From the NCBI GenBank assembly GCA_002375695.1, contig DFMO01000008.1, positions 248,001-312,000 of the forward strand: a stretch of DNA of 64,000 bases, written 5' to 3'. The position numbers were made by a program, and so were the translations under genes. Positions within the stretch are counted from its first letter, which is position 1. Every line of letters begins with the position of its first letter. Of this stretch, positions 16,905-25,931 are shown one piece after another. Source of the stretch: Flavobacteriaceae bacterium UBA3591 (GTDB lineage Bacteria > Bacteroidota > Bacteroidia > Flavobacteriales > Flavobacteriaceae). The notes below the pieces were generated by a model that saw only the letters and a program-made list of their open reading frames with translations, was not told the DNA's origin and ran no database searches.

Positions 16905-18236
16905 TTAAAGTAGGCCTCGCGATTTAATTTCTAAATATTTGTTTATCGTATTAATTGTAAGATTTTCGGGGGTAGTATATATAGTTTGTATTCCTCGCTG
17001 TTGTAGTTCTCGAATCATCAACTTTTTGTCGAATTCAAATTGTTGGGCAATGGTTTGGTCTACAATCTCAGAAATATTTTCAGCTTTTTTATTGCTGAGT
17101 TTGGACACTTCGGTGTTTTCAAAAAATACAACTACCAGTACATGTTTCTTTGCAATTGCCAGCAAATAGGGCAACTGTCTTTTTAATGCCGAAATATGCT
17201 CAAAATTAGTATAAAGCATAAGTAGGCTACGATGCGGTATTTTTCTTTTTACCATGGTTTGCAACCTGCCGAAATCTGCATCCAAAAATTTAGAATCTAC
17301 ATTATATAAAGTCTCTAAAATTGTGTTTAAATACATTTTTTTAGACTGAGCAGGTAAAAACGAACCAATTTTATTTGAAAAACTTAAAAGGCCTATTTTG
17401 TCATTTTTCTTTAGTGCAATATTTGAAAAAGCCAAAGTGCTATTAATAGCATAATCCACCAGTTTTAAACCGTTAAAAGGCATTTTCATATTTCGGCTAA
17501 TGTCAATAATTGAGTAAATGGGTTGCATTTTCTCATCCTGAAATTGGTTAACCATTAAATGTGCCTGCTTTGCGGTGGCTTTCCAATTAATAGTGCGCAC
17601 ATCATCACCAACCACATACTCTTTAATTTGTTCAAACTCCATGGTATGGCCAATGCGTCTAATTTTTTTTAGTCCAGTTTGCGAAAGTCGTTGGTCAATG
17701 GCAAGAAAATCGTGTTTTCGCATTTGTATAAATGAAGGGTACACTTTCACCATTTGTTCGCTGTTAAAAGTATATCTTTTTTGAACCAACCCAATTACTG
17801 AAGATACATAACAGTTTAAATTTCCGAAGGTGTATTCGCCCCGTTCAACTGGACGCACTTGGTAATTAAAAGTGGTTTTTTCTTTAGCTGAAATAGTAAT
17901 TTCTTTTAAAAAATCTCGCTTTTGAAATTGAACAGGCAGCTCATCAATGATTGCGATATTTACTTTAAAAGTATATTTATTAATAAGGGCAACGGCAACT
18001 TCATTATCATCGCTATTCGAAAATTTTTCTGGCAAGATGCGCTTTCCTTCGAGAAGTGAATTTGAAAATAGCATTGAAACATCTAATAAAACAAGTACCG
18101 TTAATGCGGTTATTAAAATCCAAACCACTCCAAATAACGGCTGCCACCAATACGATATTAAAAATAGAATTGATATCCCCGTAAGTAAATAAAACAAACG
18201 AGGTTTTAAATAGATGGATTTTAAAAAAGTAATCAC
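16905..18236 (-). CDS. DUF58 domain protein of the MoxR operon
   Basis: 443 residues: two N-terminal helices (about 15-55), a beta-rich segment, then the DUF58 domain with the signature GDDVRTINWKATAK near residue 210 and a von Willebrand-like region with IDISRNM instead of a full DxSxS site. DUF58 proteins work with MoxR ATPases in periplasmic or envelope maturation. It is the last gene of a six-gene minus-strand operon and begins immediately at the stop of the MoxR gene, indicating coupling. Confidence 0.88.
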   Translation of the reverse strand: MITFLKSIYLKPRLFYLLTGISILFLISYWWQPLFGVVWILITALTVLVLLDVSMLFSNSLLEGKRILPEKFSNSDDNEVAVALINKYTFKVNIAIIDELPVQFQKRDFLKEITISAKEKTTFNYQVRPVERGEYTFGNLNCYVSSVIGLVQKRYTFNSEQMVKVYPSFIQMRKHDFLAIDQRLSQTGLKKIRRIGHTMEFEQIKEYVVGDDVRTINWKATAKQAHLMVNQFQDEKMQPIYSIIDISRNMKMPFNGLKLVDYAINSTLAFSNIALKKNDKIGLLSFSNKIGSFLPAQSKKMYLNTILETLYNVDSKFLDADFGRLQTMVKRKIPHRSLLMLYTNFEHISALKRQLPYLLAIAKKHVLVVVFFENTEVSKLSNKKAENISEIVDQTIAQQFEFDKKLMIRELQQRGIQTIYTTPENLTINTINKYLEIKSRGLL

Positions 18237-19235
18237 TTATCGCGGTATTTCAATAGATTGACTAATTATATTGATTACTGTTTCGGGCGTCATTCCTTCC
18301 ATTTCGCGTTCTGGTGACAAAATTAATCTGTGGCGAAGTACAGGGGTTAACGTTTTTTTTACATCGTCTGGAATAACAAAATCGCGACCTTGGATTGCGG
18401 CAAAAGCTTTTGAAGCATTCATAATTGCAAGAGATGCCCGCGGCGATGCGCCTAAAAATAGATGTGGATGATTTCTGGTTTTATCTACTATTTGCGCGAT
18501 GTACGAAAATATTTTGTCTTCAATTAAAACCTCGCGAACTTGATTGCGAAATTTTTGCAGTGTTTCGGGAGTAATTACGCTCGAAATTAAATTAAAAGTA
18601 GCTTCGTTTTTACGGTTGTGATGCGTTTTTAAAATAGTAACTTCGTCTTTTAAACTAGGATAGCCCACTTTTAATTTAAAGAGGAATCGATCTAATTGAG
18701 CTTCTGGCAACGCGTAGGTTCCTTCTTGTTCTACTGGGTTTTGAGTGGCTAAAACTATAAAAGGATATTCCATTTTATGTTCAATCCCGTCCATAGTAAT
18801 TTGTCGCTCTTCCATCACTTCAAATAAAGCAGCTTGCGTTTTTGCAGGGGCTCTGTTTATTTCGTCAATTAGAATTACATTCGAAAAAATAGGACCTTTT
18901 TTAAATTCAAATTCCGAAGTTTTCATATTTAAAACAGAAGTCCCTAAAACATCACTCGGCATTAAATCTGGCGTAAATTGAATTCGGCTAAAATCGGTTT
19001 CAATAGTTTTAGAAAACAATTTTGCCGTTAGCGTTTTTGCAATACCCGGAACTCCCTCAATTAGCACGTGACCGTTTGCTAGCAATCCAACAATTAACAG
19101 CTCAATAAAATCGTCTTGACCAATAATTACCTGCGATAGCTGGTTTTTAATATTGGTTACAGCCTCTTTTAAAACATCTAATTCAATACGATTATTAAAG
19201 TGTAGATCGGTATTTTCTTCTTCAGGATTTTCCAT
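18237..19235 (-). CDS. MoxR family AAA+ ATPase
   Basis: 332-residue cytoplasmic ATPase. Walker A GVPGIAKT (near 60), Walker B LIDEINRAP (near 122), sensor region LATQNPVEQEGTYALPEAQLDRF and the helical lid ending in SPRASLAIM are all present. MoxR proteins are chaperone-like partners of DUF58/VWA proteins. The gene overlaps the end of the DUF4350 gene by 14 bp and abuts the DUF58 gene, so the three are co-translated. Confidence 0.93.
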   Translation of the reverse strand: MENPEEENTDLHFNNRIELDVLKEAVTNIKNQLSQVIIGQDDFIELLIVGLLANGHVLIEGVPGIAKTLTAKLFSKTIETDFSRIQFTPDLMPSDVLGTSVLNMKTSEFEFKKGPIFSNVILIDEINRAPAKTQAALFEVMEERQITMDGIEHKMEYPFIVLATQNPVEQEGTYALPEAQLDRFLFKLKVGYPSLKDEVTILKTHHNRKNEATFNLISSVITPETLQKFRNQVREVLIEDKIFSYIAQIVDKTRNHPHLFLGASPRASLAIMNASKAFAAIQGRDFVIPDDVKKTLTPVLRHRLILSPEREMEGMTPETVINIISQSIEIPR

Positions 19236-20439
19236 CGGTTTTCTTTTTAAAGTCGTTAATATCGTGATAAAGTTTTTGCAAATTGGCTTTGCTAATAGTA
19301 TTTTCTCTTTGTATTTGTTCTATAAAATTAAATAGCGCTTCGGTGGTTTTAAATGAATTTCCGCTGCGTTCGGCAATTTTATTTAACAGCACCTTATCCA
19401 TAGTTTGGGGGTTAAGTTGCAGCCGGGTACGAATGTATTCCATAAATAGTTTAATTTGCTTTTCGGCAATTAACTTGTACTCCTTTTTTTCTAAATATAT
19501 CCCGGCAATTGTGCGAGTGTATTCGTAAGTTTTATTTTGCAGGGGTTTAACAATAGGGATGCTACGCTGCTTTCTTTTTCCTTCAAAAATTATAAACAAT
19601 AAAACCCCAATTAAAACAAAATAGTACGCCCATTTAAAATATTTATTTTTTAGTAAAACCCGTAGTGGCGATACATCGAGGCGTTTTCCAGATTTGTAAT
19701 AATTGTCCCAATAAAGGTTGTTATTGTTGTTTATATAAGAAAGTACTTGTGCAGTATGTTGTGCGTTTTTATTAGAAAGAATAAAGAAGTTCGAAAAAAC
19801 TTCGGGTTGCAGATGTAAAAATAACTGACCTTTGCCGTGCGTCATTTTAAGAAAGTTTTTTCGCGGTTTTTTTATTTTAATTGAATCTATTAACCCTCCC
19901 GAAACTCCAAGCACAGTTTGCCGAAGGGTGTCAATTTCAGAAAAATAACGAACGGGTAAATCTTTTTTAATATGAAAAGGTTGTGGTGTAGCAAATTTTT
20001 TATTTACTAATTTTACCAAGGGTTCGGTGCCAATTTTTTCAACATTTACAACTGTGGAGGTTTTAACCTTTAAGGTGTCTAAAAGTTTGTCGCCCAAATA
20101 ATTTGCCGAGATAAATATATTATTTCCTTTGTGGACCCAATTTAATATTGAGTCGAGCTCAACCTCGTCAAAACCAATTTCGTCATTGATAAATAAATAA
20201 GTTCCGCTAACTTCATTATTTTTTAAAACTTCAAAAGGAGGAGCGTCTACTTCAATAAATTTCTTTTGAAAAATTTCATGAAGCAACTTGTTAATCACCA
20301 GTGTTCCAAGCGGAATTTTATCTTCTTTGTGATAGCTGGGGAACCAATTTATAGGCTGAGGTTTTGTGGCTTCCATATACACCAAAGCCCCCAACAACAG
20401 TAGAAACACCAAGAATAATATTTTTTGAAATTTAGTCAA
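19222..20439 (-). CDS. DUF4350 domain protein
   Basis: 405 residues: an N-terminal membrane segment (LFLVFLLLLGALVYM), an extracytoplasmic domain of the DUF4350/glutamine-amidotransferase-like type (KIPLGTLVINKLL, SILNWVHKGNNIFISANYLG), a second helix near 270-290, and a cytoplasmic tail. It fits the position occupied by DUF4350 in MoxR/DUF58 operons. No catalytic residues are evident. It overlaps its neighbours by 8 and 14 bp. Confidence 0.82.
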   Translation of the reverse strand: MTKFQKILFLVFLLLLGALVYMEATKPQPINWFPSYHKEDKIPLGTLVINKLLHEIFQKKFIEVDAPPFEVLKNNEVSGTYLFINDEIGFDEVELDSILNWVHKGNNIFISANYLGDKLLDTLKVKTSTVVNVEKIGTEPLVKLVNKKFATPQPFHIKKDLPVRYFSEIDTLRQTVLGVSGGLIDSIKIKKPRKNFLKMTHGKGQLFLHLQPEVFSNFFILSNKNAQHTAQVLSYINNNNNLYWDNYYKSGKRLDVSPLRVLLKNKYFKWAYYFVLIGVLLFIIFEGKRKQRSIPIVKPLQNKTYEYTRTIAGIYLEKKEYKLIAEKQIKLFMEYIRTRLQLNPQTMDKVLLNKIAERSGNSFKTTEALFNFIEQIQRENTISKANLQKLYHDINDFKKKTDGKS

Positions 20440-21199
20440 TGTTATTCGGGATTTGGTTTTCTAATACATTAAATGTCTTTTGTGCTTTTAAATAATCGTT
20501 ATGTGTTACCGAAAAATTACCGTACCAAATAAATTCATAGATTGAAGTTACTTTTTGAAATCTGGAATTTATTTTTTCGGAAGCTATTTCAGCAAAATAC
20601 TCACTATTGGTTTTATCGACAGCGTAATTTATAAGTTCGGCATCGGTCAATTTTTTTAAAATAAGCAAATAATTATACCGTACAGCTAACCTGTAGTTTT
20701 TATTTTTCACTGCTTTTTTAATTAATTCGGGGATGTTTTTTCGTTTTATAATTTCTTCATCTTCCGAAAAAAATACCTCCGATTTTTCTCCCGATTTAAA
20801 AAATGAAGCACCCGGATTTAGTCTATAAAATAGCCAAATTGCAAAAGCCACTAATGCAAAAATAAATAGGTAGGGGAGTAGATGTACCAAAAAGGAAATA
20901 AAGCCACCCGTTTCAAAATCGCCGGCTAACCAATGCCAAAATTTTAACCATACATTCCACAACCAGGTTTTAAATTGGCTCCACCAGGAGTCTGCGTTAA
21001 TTTGATCGGTATAATTAAAATTTTTATCGTTTTTAAATTTTTCAATAGTAGCTTGATTAAACTCTGGGGTTTTCAAGTTTTGAGAATTGTCGTATCTAAT
21101 TTCCTTTTTCGTATTTTCTTGAATGGTGTCATTCAAGCTGTTTTGCAAATAGCTATTACTTACAAGCAGTGATAGAAAAAAGAAAGTTAGCTTAAACAT
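20432..21199 (-). CDS. DUF4129-like membrane protein
   Basis: 255 residues: signal peptide, a tryptophan-rich periplasmic stretch (WWSQFKTWLWNVWLKFWHWL), one clear helix (LPYLFIFALVAFAIWLFYRL) and a C-terminal domain with NYRLAVRYNYLLILKKL, KTNSEYFAEI and SIYEFIWYGNF, which matches the DUF4129 pattern. Such proteins are regular members of MoxR operons. Its biochemical role is unknown. It overlaps the DUF4350 gene by 8 bp. Confidence 0.78.
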   Translation of the reverse strand: MFKLTFFFLSLLVSNSYLQNSLNDTIQENTKKEIRYDNSQNLKTPEFNQATIEKFKNDKNFNYTDQINADSWWSQFKTWLWNVWLKFWHWLAGDFETGGFISFLVHLLPYLFIFALVAFAIWLFYRLNPGASFFKSGEKSEVFFSEDEEIIKRKNIPELIKKAVKNKNYRLAVRYNYLLILKKLTDAELINYAVDKTNSEYFAEIASEKINSRFQKVTSIYEFIWYGNFSVTHNDYLKAQKTFNVLENQIPNNID

Positions 21200-21201
21200 G
21201 G

Positions 21202-22071
21202 TTACAATTCTTTTTTACCGAGTGAGTCTATGGCTTCAAAAGTGCCAGAAAAGTTTTTCTTTTCGTTTAAGTTAAAGTAAATAAAGGCTGCGCAAATTAC
21301 CAGCATGGTGTAAAGCAAATATTGAAATACCATCCCCAGAGTAGCTAAAGCAATATACACCCAATCAAACATTTGTGTGGGGTCTGCTGCAATTTCTTGG
21401 CTAGCGCTTATAGCTTTTATAAAGAAATATATATACTGTGGCATTTGAAAAATAATATTTATAAAATAATAAAGTAGCCCTGTTACAAAAAGGGTAGCAA
21501 AAGTAATCCACCATTCGCCTTTTATAAGTTTAAAGCAATAGCTTAGTGTCTCTCCAATATCTTTTCTTTCGAATACAACTATAGCGAGTGCTGTTGAAAA
21601 AACCACCCATAAATATATACCAGGAAGTATACATAACATTGCACCTAAAAAGCCTAAAATTGCCACAATAAAACTAGTCCCTAAAAGCCTCCAAAAGTCA
21701 TCTCTCACACCTTGATTAACTTCATCGCGGCTTACAACACCATTGTTTTTTATATAAGATTTTATAAAATGTAATACCACAGCATTTAGCACCGAATAAT
21801 ATAAAACACCCACAATCATCAATAAAAATAGTGACAGCACCATGGTAGTTGTCATGGTTTCAACCATTTCAAAAGTATCTACCATGCCATTTGCGCCTAC
21901 AAAGGTTTGTAGATAAAAAATAAATCCTCCCAGTACTAAAAGCAGGGCGGGACCGGCTATTTTTAAAATTAACTCAAAGAGCAATTTCCAGTTTTGACGA
22001 ATAAATTTGAAAATATCTGTTAGTATCGTACCTACTTCTCGTTGTTTTTTAAAAATAATTATTTCGCTCAT
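21202..22071 (-). CDS. polytopic membrane protein of the MoxR operon
   Basis: 289 residues with about six hydrophobic helices and a cytoplasmic N-terminus (EIIIFKKQREVGTILTDIFKFIRQNWK). It looks like the membrane part found in glycerophosphodiester phosphodiesterase membrane-domain or DUF4013-like proteins, without any catalytic motif. Its position between SpoIIM and DUF4129 genes is conserved in flavobacterial versions of this operon as I remember them. It probably forms part of the same membrane complex. Confidence 0.7.
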   Translation of the reverse strand: MSEIIIFKKQREVGTILTDIFKFIRQNWKLLFELILKIAGPALLLVLGGFIFYLQTFVGANGMVDTFEMVETMTTTMVLSLFLLMIVGVLYYSVLNAVVLHFIKSYIKNNGVVSRDEVNQGVRDDFWRLLGTSFIVAILGFLGAMLCILPGIYLWVVFSTALAIVVFERKDIGETLSYCFKLIKGEWWITFATLFVTGLLYYFINIIFQMPQYIYFFIKAISASQEIAADPTQMFDWVYIALATLGMVFQYLLYTMLVICAAFIYFNLNEKKNFSGTFEAIDSLGKKEL

Positions 22072-22083
22072 TGTATTTATCGG

Positions 22084-23052
22084 TTAAAGTTGTTTTGCGG
22101 TTAAGCGTCGTTTTAATTGTATAGGAAATATTACATAATAGAAACAGATTGTAAAAAGTGAAATTCCTATTATGCTTATGGCTAGCCAATCTGGCATTTC
22201 GGTATGGCGAGTTACAAAGCCTTCCAAAAATCCGGCGATTATAAAAAAAGGTATTGTACTCATTAATATTTTAAGTCCGTCTTTTGCACCGCGTATAAAA
22301 GATTGCAGTCGGGTAAACGTGCCGGGAAACAGGATACTATTTCCTAAAACTAATCCTGCGCATGAGGCGACAATTATTACTGAAATTTCAATAGTTCCGT
22401 GGATCCAAATGGTTCGGGCCGATTCCCATAAAAGTCCTTGATCGTAAAAAAAGTACTGAAAAGAACCAAGCATAATTGCGTTGCGCATTACGATATAAAT
22501 GGTGCCTAAACTTAAGAAAACACCTAACACAAAGGCGTAAAGCGAAACACGAATATTATTAATGGTTATCCCTAAAAACATATCTATGGCGCCCATTTGC
22601 TTGTAAACTGCCATGGGGTCGCCACTTTGTATGTTTGCTAACGTCATATTTACATATGCGTCGCCCATAATGAGCCGTACAAAATTACCATCAGTAGCTG
22701 CCGAATAGGCGCCAACTATTGAGAATAGAACAAATACGCAAAATGCTATTAATAGCTGCTTGTGATATTGCACAAAAAACTGCGGAAATTCGCGCGTGTA
22801 AAAGGAGATTATACGGTTGCGCGATTCGCGTTTTGTTTTATAAATTTTTTGATGCGCTAAAACCGATAGCCCATTTAAATATTTGTGGGTGTTGCTATTA
22901 GGGTAAAACGTTTGTGCGTAGCTAAGGTGGTCTGTAACTTCTATATAAAGCGCACTTAATTCATCGGGGTTTATTGAAATATTATTCCGAAGAACGCTTT
23001 CAAATTTTAACCATTTATCCTTATTTTGCTTTGCAAAAGCGGCTTCGCGCAT
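22084..23052 (-). CDS. SpoIIM (stage II sporulation protein M) family membrane protein
   Basis: 322 residues: a soluble N-terminal helical region of about 100 residues (WLKFESVLRNNISINPDELSALY) and then five to six helices with the SpoIIM core GVFLSLGTIYIVMRNAIMLG and IWIHGTIEISVIIVASCAGL. In non-sporulating Bacteroidetes this family accompanies MoxR/DUF58 and RDD proteins. It is the first gene of the minus-strand operon; RDD is transcribed divergently with only 35 bp between the starts. Confidence 0.87.
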   Translation of the reverse strand: MREAAFAKQNKDKWLKFESVLRNNISINPDELSALYIEVTDHLSYAQTFYPNSNTHKYLNGLSVLAHQKIYKTKRESRNRIISFYTREFPQFFVQYHKQLLIAFCVFVLFSIVGAYSAATDGNFVRLIMGDAYVNMTLANIQSGDPMAVYKQMGAIDMFLGITINNIRVSLYAFVLGVFLSLGTIYIVMRNAIMLGSFQYFFYDQGLLWESARTIWIHGTIEISVIIVASCAGLVLGNSILFPGTFTRLQSFIRGAKDGLKILMSTIPFFIIAGFLEGFVTRHTEMPDWLAISIIGISLFTICFYYVIFPIQLKRRLTAKQL

Positions 23053-23087
23053 ATTGTGCAGTTGTTTTGCTCAAAGAAACATATTTA

Positions 23088-23804
23088 ATGGATAATTTTC
23101 AAGTAGAAACTGCTCAAAATGTAAATATTGTTCACAATGTGGCAGGAGTGGGAGACCGCATAGTGGCGTATTTACTCGACGGCTTATTTATGGGAGTTTA
23201 CGCTATTATTGTATTTGTAATTTTTGCAAATACTGAAATATCGAGCGACCATTTTTTTATTGTAGGGCTTACTATTGGACTTCCGTTATTTTTATATCAT
23301 CTGCTTTGGGAAACTCTTTATAATGGGCAAAGCCCGGGGAAAGCCATAATGCAACTTCGAGTAGTAAAAATTGATGGCTCAAAACCTGCGTTTTCAAACT
23401 ATTTATTGCGATGGCTTTTAAGAAGTATTGAAATTACAGCAACAAGTGGGGCTTTAGCGCTGGTTACAATTTTATTAAATGGAAAAGGACAACGCTTGGG
23501 CGATGTCGCTGCGGTTACTACCGTAATTTCTGAAAAAGAAACAGTTTCACTTTCACAAACACTTTTAACCGAAATTCCCGATAATTATAGTCCTACTTAC
23601 CCGCAGGTTACTATTTTTAGTGATTCGGAAATGCAAACTATTAAAAACATTTATACCGAAGCCCGATACCACCGAAATCATAAAGTAATTTTGGAATTGG
23701 CAATTAAAGTTGCAAATTTGATGGAGGTGAAATACGAAGACAAACCGCTGTCGTTTTTAGATACCGTAATAAAAGATTATAACCACTTTACACAAAACAT
23801 GTGA
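23088..23804 (+). CDS. RDD family membrane protein
   Basis: 238 residues. The RDD signature is visible: AGVGDRIVAYLLDG (R and D), LYNGQSPGKAIMQLRVVKIDG, and GQRLGDVAAVTTV. There are three membrane segments followed by a soluble C-terminal tail of about 90 residues. The start MDNFQVETAQN at 23088 is chosen because an upstream in-frame ATG at 22974 lies inside the divergent SpoIIM gene. RDD proteins commonly flank MoxR operons; transport or complex assembly has been suggested. Confidence 0.88.
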   Translation: MDNFQVETAQNVNIVHNVAGVGDRIVAYLLDGLFMGVYAIIVFVIFANTEISSDHFFIVGLTIGLPLFLYHLLWETLYNGQSPGKAIMQLRVVKIDGSKPAFSNYLLRWLLRSIEITATSGALALVTILLNGKGQRLGDVAAVTTVISEKETVSLSQTLLTEIPDNYSPTYPQVTIFSDSEMQTIKNIYTEARYHRNHKVILELAIKVANLMEVKYEDKPLSFLDTVIKDYNHFTQNM

Positions 23805-24430
23805 GTATATTAGTATTAATGGACATATTTGGAACCATTGCGTTCGCCATATCTGGAGTGCTTACAGCCTTGAGTAAACGCTTAGATCCATTTGGGATTT
23901 TAATAATTGCTTTTGTTACAGCCGTTGGTGGTGGTACGTTACGCGATATTTTAATAGACGCCAATGTAGCGTGGATGCGAGATTTAACCTATGTGTATGT
24001 AATTTTTGGTTCTACTATTTTTGCAGTTTTATTTAGAAAACGACTCGGGTATATTCGACGGTCACTTTTTATGTTTGACACAATAGGGATTGCCCTTTAT
24101 ACAATTGTAGGGGTTGAAAAAGGAATTGCTGCAGGTTTTCACCCAATAATTTGTATCTCTTTAGGAACCATTACCGCTTGTTTTGGTGGGGTAATTCGGG
24201 ATATTTTATGTAATCAAATTCCTATTATTTTCAGAAAAGAAATTTACGCAACAGCTTGTATTTTGGGGGCTTCGGCATATTTTATACTTTTAAAAACTGC
24301 CATGCCTTTAGAGTTTGTTGTAATAATTTCGGGGGCTATTGTATTTACTGTTCGCCTTTTGGCAGTGTATTTTAACCTTTCACTACCCACAATTTACCGA
24401 AAAGATGAATTAGAAAAACTTGATGAGTAA
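23801..24430 (+). CDS. trimeric intracellular cation channel (TRIC/YicG, UPF0126) family protein
   Basis: 209 residues in two repeated halves, each with three helices and a glycine-rich kinked motif: FVTAVGGGTLRDILID and TITACFGGVIRDILCN. This is the bacterial TRIC-type fold, which forms K+-permeable trimers in some species. A GTG start at 23801 overlaps the RDD stop (ATGTGA); an ATG at 23819 is the alternative. Its stop is only 2 bp from the stop of the convergent cyclophilin gene. Confidence 0.88.
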   Translation: MSILVLMDIFGTIAFAISGVLTALSKRLDPFGILIIAFVTAVGGGTLRDILIDANVAWMRDLTYVYVIFGSTIFAVLFRKRLGYIRRSLFMFDTIGIALYTIVGVEKGIAAGFHPIICISLGTITACFGGVIRDILCNQIPIIFRKEIYATACILGASAYFILLKTAMPLEFVVIISGAIVFTVRLLAVYFNLSLPTIYRKDELEKLDE

Positions 24431-24432
24431 GT

Positions 24433-25149
24433 TTATAAAACTTTCGCACTTATATAAATATTATTTAAAGGCCAGTCGCCGTCATCGGCTCTTACTTGCG
24501 AAATTTTTTCCACTACATCCATACCCTTAGTTACTTTTCCAAAAATTGTATACTTACCGTTTAAATGAGTAGTAGAAGATTTAGGCCCTAAAAAGATAAA
24601 AAACTCATAAGGTGCGGTGCGATTATCGGGGTTTTCGCGATAATTTTTAGCTCCCGAAACCGTACCGTATTCGTGAACTCTTCCCGAGATTATTTCGGCA
24701 GGTAGCAAATAACTTTTCCCTAGTTTGGCCCTCTTTTTTTGGGTTGAAGCAAGGTCACTATTTCCTGCCTGAATAATAAATTCGGGCACAACACGATGAA
24801 AAAAAGTTTCGTTAAAATACCCTTGTTTTACCAAATAAATAAAATTGGCGCGATGTAGCGGCGTATCGTTAAAAAGTTCAATTTCAATATCACCAAAGCG
24901 AGAGCTAATTAAAACTTTGGATTCTTTATTTTTTTTGCCGTATTCGGTTAAAAATGAAACTACATTTTCATTTGTAATTTTCGGAAATTCGAGTGTATCT
25001 TTTGTTTTTTCAACTTTTTTATCGGGTTCTTCAGTTTTGGGTACTGTTGTGTTTTTAATTTGATGGTTTGTTTCGGGAGCCTTTTTCTTATCTTCACAGC
25101 CTCCAATTAATAATACAATTCCTAAACAGTAAACAAATAAATATTTCAT
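24433..25149 (-). CDS. peptidyl-prolyl cis-trans isomerase, cyclophilin-type lipoprotein
   Basis: 238 residues: lipoprotein signal (MKYLFVYCLGIVLLIGGC, Cys18), a charged linker rich in Lys/Glu/Pro to about residue 80, then a cyclophilin domain (GDIEIELFNDTPLHRANFIYLV, FFHRVVPEFIIQAGNSD, GKYTIFGKVTKGMDVV). It would assist proline isomerisation in the periplasm. The ATG at 25149 is preferred over 25236 because it starts the signal peptide. It diverges from the NUDIX gene with only two bases between the start codons. Confidence 0.88.
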   Translation of the reverse strand: MKYLFVYCLGIVLLIGGCEDKKKAPETNHQIKNTTVPKTEEPDKKVEKTKDTLEFPKITNENVVSFLTEYGKKNKESKVLISSRFGDIEIELFNDTPLHRANFIYLVKQGYFNETFFHRVVPEFIIQAGNSDLASTQKKRAKLGKSYLLPAEIISGRVHEYGTVSGAKNYRENPDNRTAPYEFFIFLGPKSSTTHLNGKYTIFGKVTKGMDVVEKISQVRADDGDWPLNNIYISAKVL

Positions 25150-25151
25150 AA

Positions 25152-25793
25152 ATGAATTTTCACGATTTTGAAAAAAGGATTGTAAAAGTAACAAAAATGG
25201 AACTTCCTGGTGAAACTGTTCAATATAGAATGGCACCTATGGAACGTTTGCAAGAATTAAAACGGGTTGCCAAACACCAAAATACCGCAAAAAGAGCGGG
25301 GGTTATGTCTTTGTTTTATCCTTCGGAAAATCTAGAAACTCATTTAATTTTAATTCTACGTAAATCGTATAAAGGAGTACACTCTGCTCAAGTAGGTTTT
25401 CCGGGAGGGAAGGTAGAAAAAGAAGACAACAACATGCAAGACACTGCCTTGCGCGAAACCGAAGAAGAAGTTGGCGTACCACGCGAAAAAATAGCAGTTT
25501 TAAAAGAATTGACTGAAATATATATACCGCCAAGTAATTATTTTGTTCAACCCTACTTGGGTATAACTTCAAAAATGCCAAAATTTATTCCGCAGGAAGA
25601 TGAAGTTGAAGCACTAATTGAAGTAAACTTAAAAGATTTTTTAAACGATAATAGTATTACTTCTCAAATTATAACAACCTCATATGCAACAAATCTTAAA
25701 GTTCCTGCTTTTAAACTCAACGGTCATATAGTTTGGGGAGCGACTGCCATGATGTTAAATGAAGTGCGCGAATTACTTGAAAAGGTACTGTAA
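25152..25793 (+). CDS. NUDIX hydrolase, CoA pyrophosphatase type
   Basis: 213 residues. The extended Nudix box GFPGGKVEKEDNNMQDTALR, followed by ETEEEVGV, together with the upstream HSAQVG segment, is the pattern of CoA pyrophosphatases (NudL/NUDT7, UPF0035). The reaction would split CoA or acyl-CoA into 4'-phosphopantetheine and 3',5'-ADP. The N-terminus from 25152 resembles homologues I remember, so I keep this start despite its closeness to the divergent gene; an internal ATG at 25197 is the alternative. Confidence 0.87.
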   Translation: MNFHDFEKRIVKVTKMELPGETVQYRMAPMERLQELKRVAKHQNTAKRAGVMSLFYPSENLETHLILILRKSYKGVHSAQVGFPGGKVEKEDNNMQDTALRETEEEVGVPREKIAVLKELTEIYIPPSNYFVQPYLGITSKMPKFIPQEDEVEALIEVNLKDFLNDNSITSQIITTSYATNLKVPAFKLNGHIVWGATAMMLNEVRELLEKVL

Positions 25794-25806
25794 CCGCATA
25801 ATTTAG

Positions 25807-25814
25807 TATATTTG
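25807..25814 (+). promoter_or_regulatory. -7 element upstream of the acyltransferase gene
   Basis: TATATTTG is a perfect match to TAnnTTTG. The predicted leader is about 110 nt and AT-rich, with no ORF. No TTG is found at the ideal -33 spacing. Confidence 0.5.
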
Positions 25815-25931
25815 CGAGTTGAAGTTTGAAATTTTAAAACCTAAAATTTGCTTAAAAACCTTTTAGTTTTTCACTTTTTTAAAACTTAGTTTTTACAAAA
25901 TTTTTTACAACGCAACACCAACGATAAAAGC

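Noticed and set aside
22974..23087. Upstream extension of the RDD frame
   Set aside because: It lies inside the divergent SpoIIM coding region, and the RDD N-terminus fits the ATG at 23088.
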